In this document: piece by piece, positions 61,182-64,000 of the stretch
Position numbering within the stretch: position 1 is the first letter of the stretch
How the letters are laid out: every line of letters starts with the position of its first letter
Assembly: GCA_015956445.1 (NCBI GenBank)
Contig: WIUZ02000004.1
Coordinates: 1-64,000, forward strand
DNA: 64,000 nt
From: Thelephora terrestris
Lineage: Eukaryota; Basidiomycota; Agaricomycetes; Thelephorales; Thelephoraceae
Direction: 5' to 3'
Translations under genes and position numbers: made by a program
Notes under the pieces: model-generated
Database searches by the model: none
What the model saw: the letters and a program-made list of their open reading frames with translations, nothing else
Told to the model about the DNA's origin: nothing

Positions 61182-63083
61182 TTAATCCTGAGCAAAGACA
61201 ATCCTAGAGAAAGCTCACCAGTCCCAACGAGACTTTGATCGCCGCAGGAGGTGGAGTATATGACTCTAGCTCAGAGTCTCGTCCTTCGATCAGTCGGACA
61301 ACATTCCTGACAGCATGCTCGGCCTGCAGAAGGCGCATGAACAAAGATACATCGGAGGCATGAGGTAAGCCGCTTACTTGGTACCAAGCCGAGTTGCCAG
61401 ATTTCCGGGCCCCAAAAGCATCGGCTGCATCCCCGACGACAAAAATGTGCGGGTAACCAGAGAGCCGGACCTCTCCATTATCCGCTTTGACCCCGAGTTG
61501 AAGGGAAGGCGTGACATACGCGGCAGACCCGCTCTTGTGATTAATTGATTCGGGTGACAGCATCTTCAGAAACGAAGTATTATGCGTCTGGCCTGTACAG
61601 AACAGCTAGGGGAACGTGAGAAGCAAGAATTAATGAACAGCGACTGGGGTCTCACAATTAGGTCCGCATGAATCTCCCTACCATCCGTCGTACTGATGGT
61701 GACGCGCGAATCCTCTGTTTGGGCAACAGGAGGTGGAAGAGTGGGGGAAAGGAGGTGGGGAGACGCAGGGGGAGGCGTAGGGCATGGGCTTTCGGACAGG
61801 TCTGACGATGACAATGTCGGGGATAGATCCGGAGTGCATGTGCCTTCACTCGTCGGTGTACCGCATGCATAAGGACTGGAAGCAGGGATTTCGAAGGAGC
61901 TCAGATCTATTCTGGTGTTGAGCAATAGACGGACGTTCATCTCGCGAAGGCGATTTGTAACTGGTACATGGAACCTGTGAGCAGCCGGATGAGCGGTATG
62001 AGTTATGAGGGACGTACTTGTGTCATGCATCCATTTATCGAAACCAGGAAGCAGTTGGTCTCGTGAGTGCACAAGAGTGACCGCCTTGTTTGGATAGACG
62101 TCTGCAATGTCGGTCGCAAACTCTGTCGAAGTGTCAGAGAGGCTGGTAACAGCGGGGAGATCGGTTGTACTCACGGACACCAAGAGCACCACCTCCAACG
62201 ACCAGTATAGAAGTCGCGGCCTTTATCCTGGAGTGGGCTGTTCGTAGCCATTGTCGTGACTTTGTTTTGGTACCGTCGTGCTCGTCCAACAGGAGGGAGT
62301 CCTGCGAGCCATTTGGTGTCTGAAACTCTGTGTCAGCTTCGAAGGTGATGTGTGAGGAGGACCACTAACACCAGGGCCGACAGATCGGCTGGGTGACCAG
62401 ATATTGATGGGGGCAGGGAGATGTGAGCCCAGTGCGTAGACGAGATAGTCGAAATCCACGTATGATGGGGCATCCAAATCACAGGGTCGGGTCGACAGTC
62501 GAGTAAAGTTGATTCTATGGGCCTCTACAGACGTAACGTTGGCGTGAATAAAATCATGACCTTTGACCGACTCCGGTAAGTCAGTGGCGGGGGCACGACC
62601 AGGGCAAGCCTTTGGTTTGAATAATTTCGTGTATGGGATGACTAAGGTAATTAAGTCGATTTTTGGATTGCGGTTAAGGTTGACGGAAAGTTACGCACAA
62701 GGTTTGTGCTCGTGACCCCGCAGTATAGCGAGACGCGGCAAAGCGTACAAGTCTGCGGCAGCGGACACAATTTTGTCAGGGCCGGGATCAAAAGAAAGGC
62801 AGAAAGTGAATCAGGCGAGATCCGACGTACGGGTGAAGTGTCTAGAACGTCCAATTTAGTTTCCAGCACGCGAGAGGTGGTGTGAGTGATACGTACGTGT
62901 TCCTTTCAATAACGACGACCCTCCAATCCTCAGGAAGCCTTTCCACGAGTTGGTGGACTGCTCTGTGTCCTATGTGACGTAGGAGGTGAGATGAGTTGGA
63001 TGAGCAGGGTACACGTGGCAGGTTTTGGACTTGCCACCGTAGGAGGCACCGAGTACGACGACGGTCTTTGTAGGTTGATGCAT
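61182..63083 (-). CDS. AIF/AMID-like FAD-dependent oxidoreductase
   Basis: This pyridine nucleotide-disulfide oxidoreductase fold resembles AIFM2/FSP1 (AMID) and fungal AIF-like NADH dehydrogenases. It starts at 63083 with MHQPTKTVVVLGASYGG. An intron at 62970-63034 with a GC donor (GCAAGT...CATAG) completes SYGGHRAVHQLVERLPEDWR, then VVVIERNT. Next come the DLYALPRLAILRGHEH exon, SYVDFDYLVYALGSHLPAPI, ATSILVVGGGALG (second Rossmann motif), EFATDIADVYPNKAVTLVHS, RDQLLPGFDKWMHDT, VTISTTDGREIHADLI and HIFVVGDAADAFGARKSGNS with the FAD GDA motif. A Ser/Pro-rich insert of about 60 residues lies near 61.75 kb. The C-terminus is uncertain: either SLGLVSFL ending at 61204 or a splice giving SLGLD ending at 61182. 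No clear membrane or targeting segment is visible. Confidence 0.84.
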
Positions 63084-63596
63084 TGGGGGAAGAAGGCGGG
63101 GAGAGGATGAGAATAACTGGGCCTTCGGTCGTGGGCCTCGGACGTAACTGTAAACCGGAGTGGTGGCTGAATGACACGACTAAAATTTTATCAGATAATA
63201 ATTTTGATCCGGTCTTTCCCGATTGAGCAACCTCCGGATCATGCGCCGTTTATGCCGGGGAAAACACACGCAAATACGCGCAATTGGAAGAGTCAAAGAG
63301 TCCTGTGCCCTGTCTCCATAACCTCGACGGGTGCTTGAGCATCTCCCCGCAAGGCGCATGGCTATTCCTGGTTATCTGTGGTCACAAACTGCGCAACACG
63401 CCCGTTCAATTCCTGCGGCCGTACGTTGCAATGGCGCCTTCCAACTACATTGACTTCTTCCAGAAATCCTGACTCGAATTCTCATGAAACTCGCAACTGC
63501 GACAGTAGCAAATGTCGGAACGGGGCTCCAGCCTCCATGTCTCTCCCAATGACAATCGATTGTAATTGCGTGTATTTTAATCACATTTTCATTCAT

Positions 63597-63930
63597 TAAG
63601 TAGCCATCCGCAAAGCTGCGACAGTGTGCACAGGAACATTCGTGGCCTTGTAAGGGAGCCGTCTCTCGACCCCGTCCGTTGCGTCAGGTGTCTGAATCAT
63701 CCTGAACCGCGCATCTCGAACTGCGACTTGAAAACCATCCCAACAACCTGGGAGGTCCGTTCCTGTCCATGGACCGTACTGTGGTAAAAACCTCCGGAAT
63801 ATACGCGAATACCCAAAAGGCCCACTGTGCAGTTGATTCTTTGAAGCTCGTTGGCGAAGGTCAGATTTCCGGCGGTTTGTTGAATCATCCTGAACCAGAG
63901 GGCGACGTTGCCATCGTGTAGTGACTGCAC
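63597..63930 (-). CDS. Possible hypothetical gene, 3' part
   Basis: Two overlapping minus-strand frames could be joined by a short intron near 63.73 kb. Both carry FRMIQ, encoded by an identical 16-base stretch. The composition (IRVYSGGFYHSTVHGQ) is protein-like. The upstream exons would lie beyond the described sequence or beyond position 64000. Evidence is weak. Confidence 0.28.
63693..63896. repeat. Pair of 16-base direct repeats
   Basis: The sequence TGAATCATCCTGAACC occurs at 63693-63708 and again at 63881-63896, 188 bases apart. On the minus strand both copies read FRMIQ in open frames. Confidence 0.8.
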
Positions 63931-64000
63931 GAAATCGGTTGAATGACGTAGGTGAAGATATTCCAGAGAGACCCGGAATCTTCTAACAAATTGTACTGCA

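Larger units (their letters stand above)
63084..64000. other. Terminal region with a possible partial gene
   Basis: No confident gene. A minus-strand frame at 63697-63930 contains GNVALWFRMIQQTAGNLTF and LLGIRVYSGGFYH. A second frame from about 63725 to 63597 contains ARFRMIQTPDATDGVERRLP. They could be exons of one gene running off the window at 64000, but no family was recognised. Confidence 0.35.

Overview
The window looks like chromosomal DNA of a filamentous basidiomycete, most likely an agaricomycete. Genes are split by many short GT-AG introns (about 47-65 bases). Several genes are of basidiomycete type: a spermidine synthase fused to saccharopine dehydrogenase (SPE3-LYS9), DUF6699 and DUF6593 proteins, and a muconate cyclase-like beta-propeller. 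I see no rRNA, convincing tRNA, CRISPR array, transposon or viral remnant. All names come from reading translated exons by eye; no database search was run.

Layout. 1-3.0 kb holds no supported gene. 3.0-5.8 kb has two tail-to-tail genes for disordered proteins. 6.3-7.5 kb is the CAAX protease RCE1. 9.1-10.9 kb is a divergent pair: a CCDC137-like protein and the ESCRT-II subunit VPS22/SNF8. 13.3-15.0 kb is a first HMG-box regulator. 17.9-18.7 kb is the exosome subunit RRP46. 19.5-20.8 kb is a DUF6699 protein, 21.7-23.2 kb a C2H2 zinc-finger protein, and 23.7-28.0 kb a large BCAS3-type WD40 protein. 29.6-30.6 kb is a short-chain dehydrogenase and 30.7-32.4 kb a CECR5/HDHD5-type HAD phosphatase. 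32.5-33.7 kb is a tandem pair of TMEM14 genes. 35.6-39.7 kb is a Byr4/Bfa1-like mitotic GAP component. 40.0-44.4 kb is a head-to-head pair, METTL16 and SPE3-LYS9. 46.4-48.2 kb is the farnesyltransferase beta subunit RAM1. 49.8-51.5 kb is a second HMG-box regulator with an unusual internal repeat. 52.1-54.1 kb is tRNase Z and 54.4-56.8 kb is the TFIIIB subunit BRF1. 57.1-58.4 kb is the beta-propeller protein, 59.2-60.0 kb a DUF6593 protein, and 61.2-63.1 kb an AIF/AMID-like flavoprotein.

Themes. Most genes are housekeeping. Three serve RNA biology (RRP46, tRNase Z, METTL16) and one serves Pol III transcription (BRF1). Two enzymes of the same protein-prenylation pathway, RAM1 and RCE1, lie about 39 kb apart. 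METTL16, known in animals as a sensor of S-adenosylmethionine (SAM), shares a 128-base divergent promoter with a spermidine synthase that consumes decarboxylated SAM.

The most unusual signals are a five-copy RRxSxDD repeat in the second HMG-box protein, the TMEM14 tandem pair in which each first coding exon is only the ATG, and a tRNase Z reading frame that carries a targeting-like N-terminus but no ATG. I did not find a clearly new multi-gene system.
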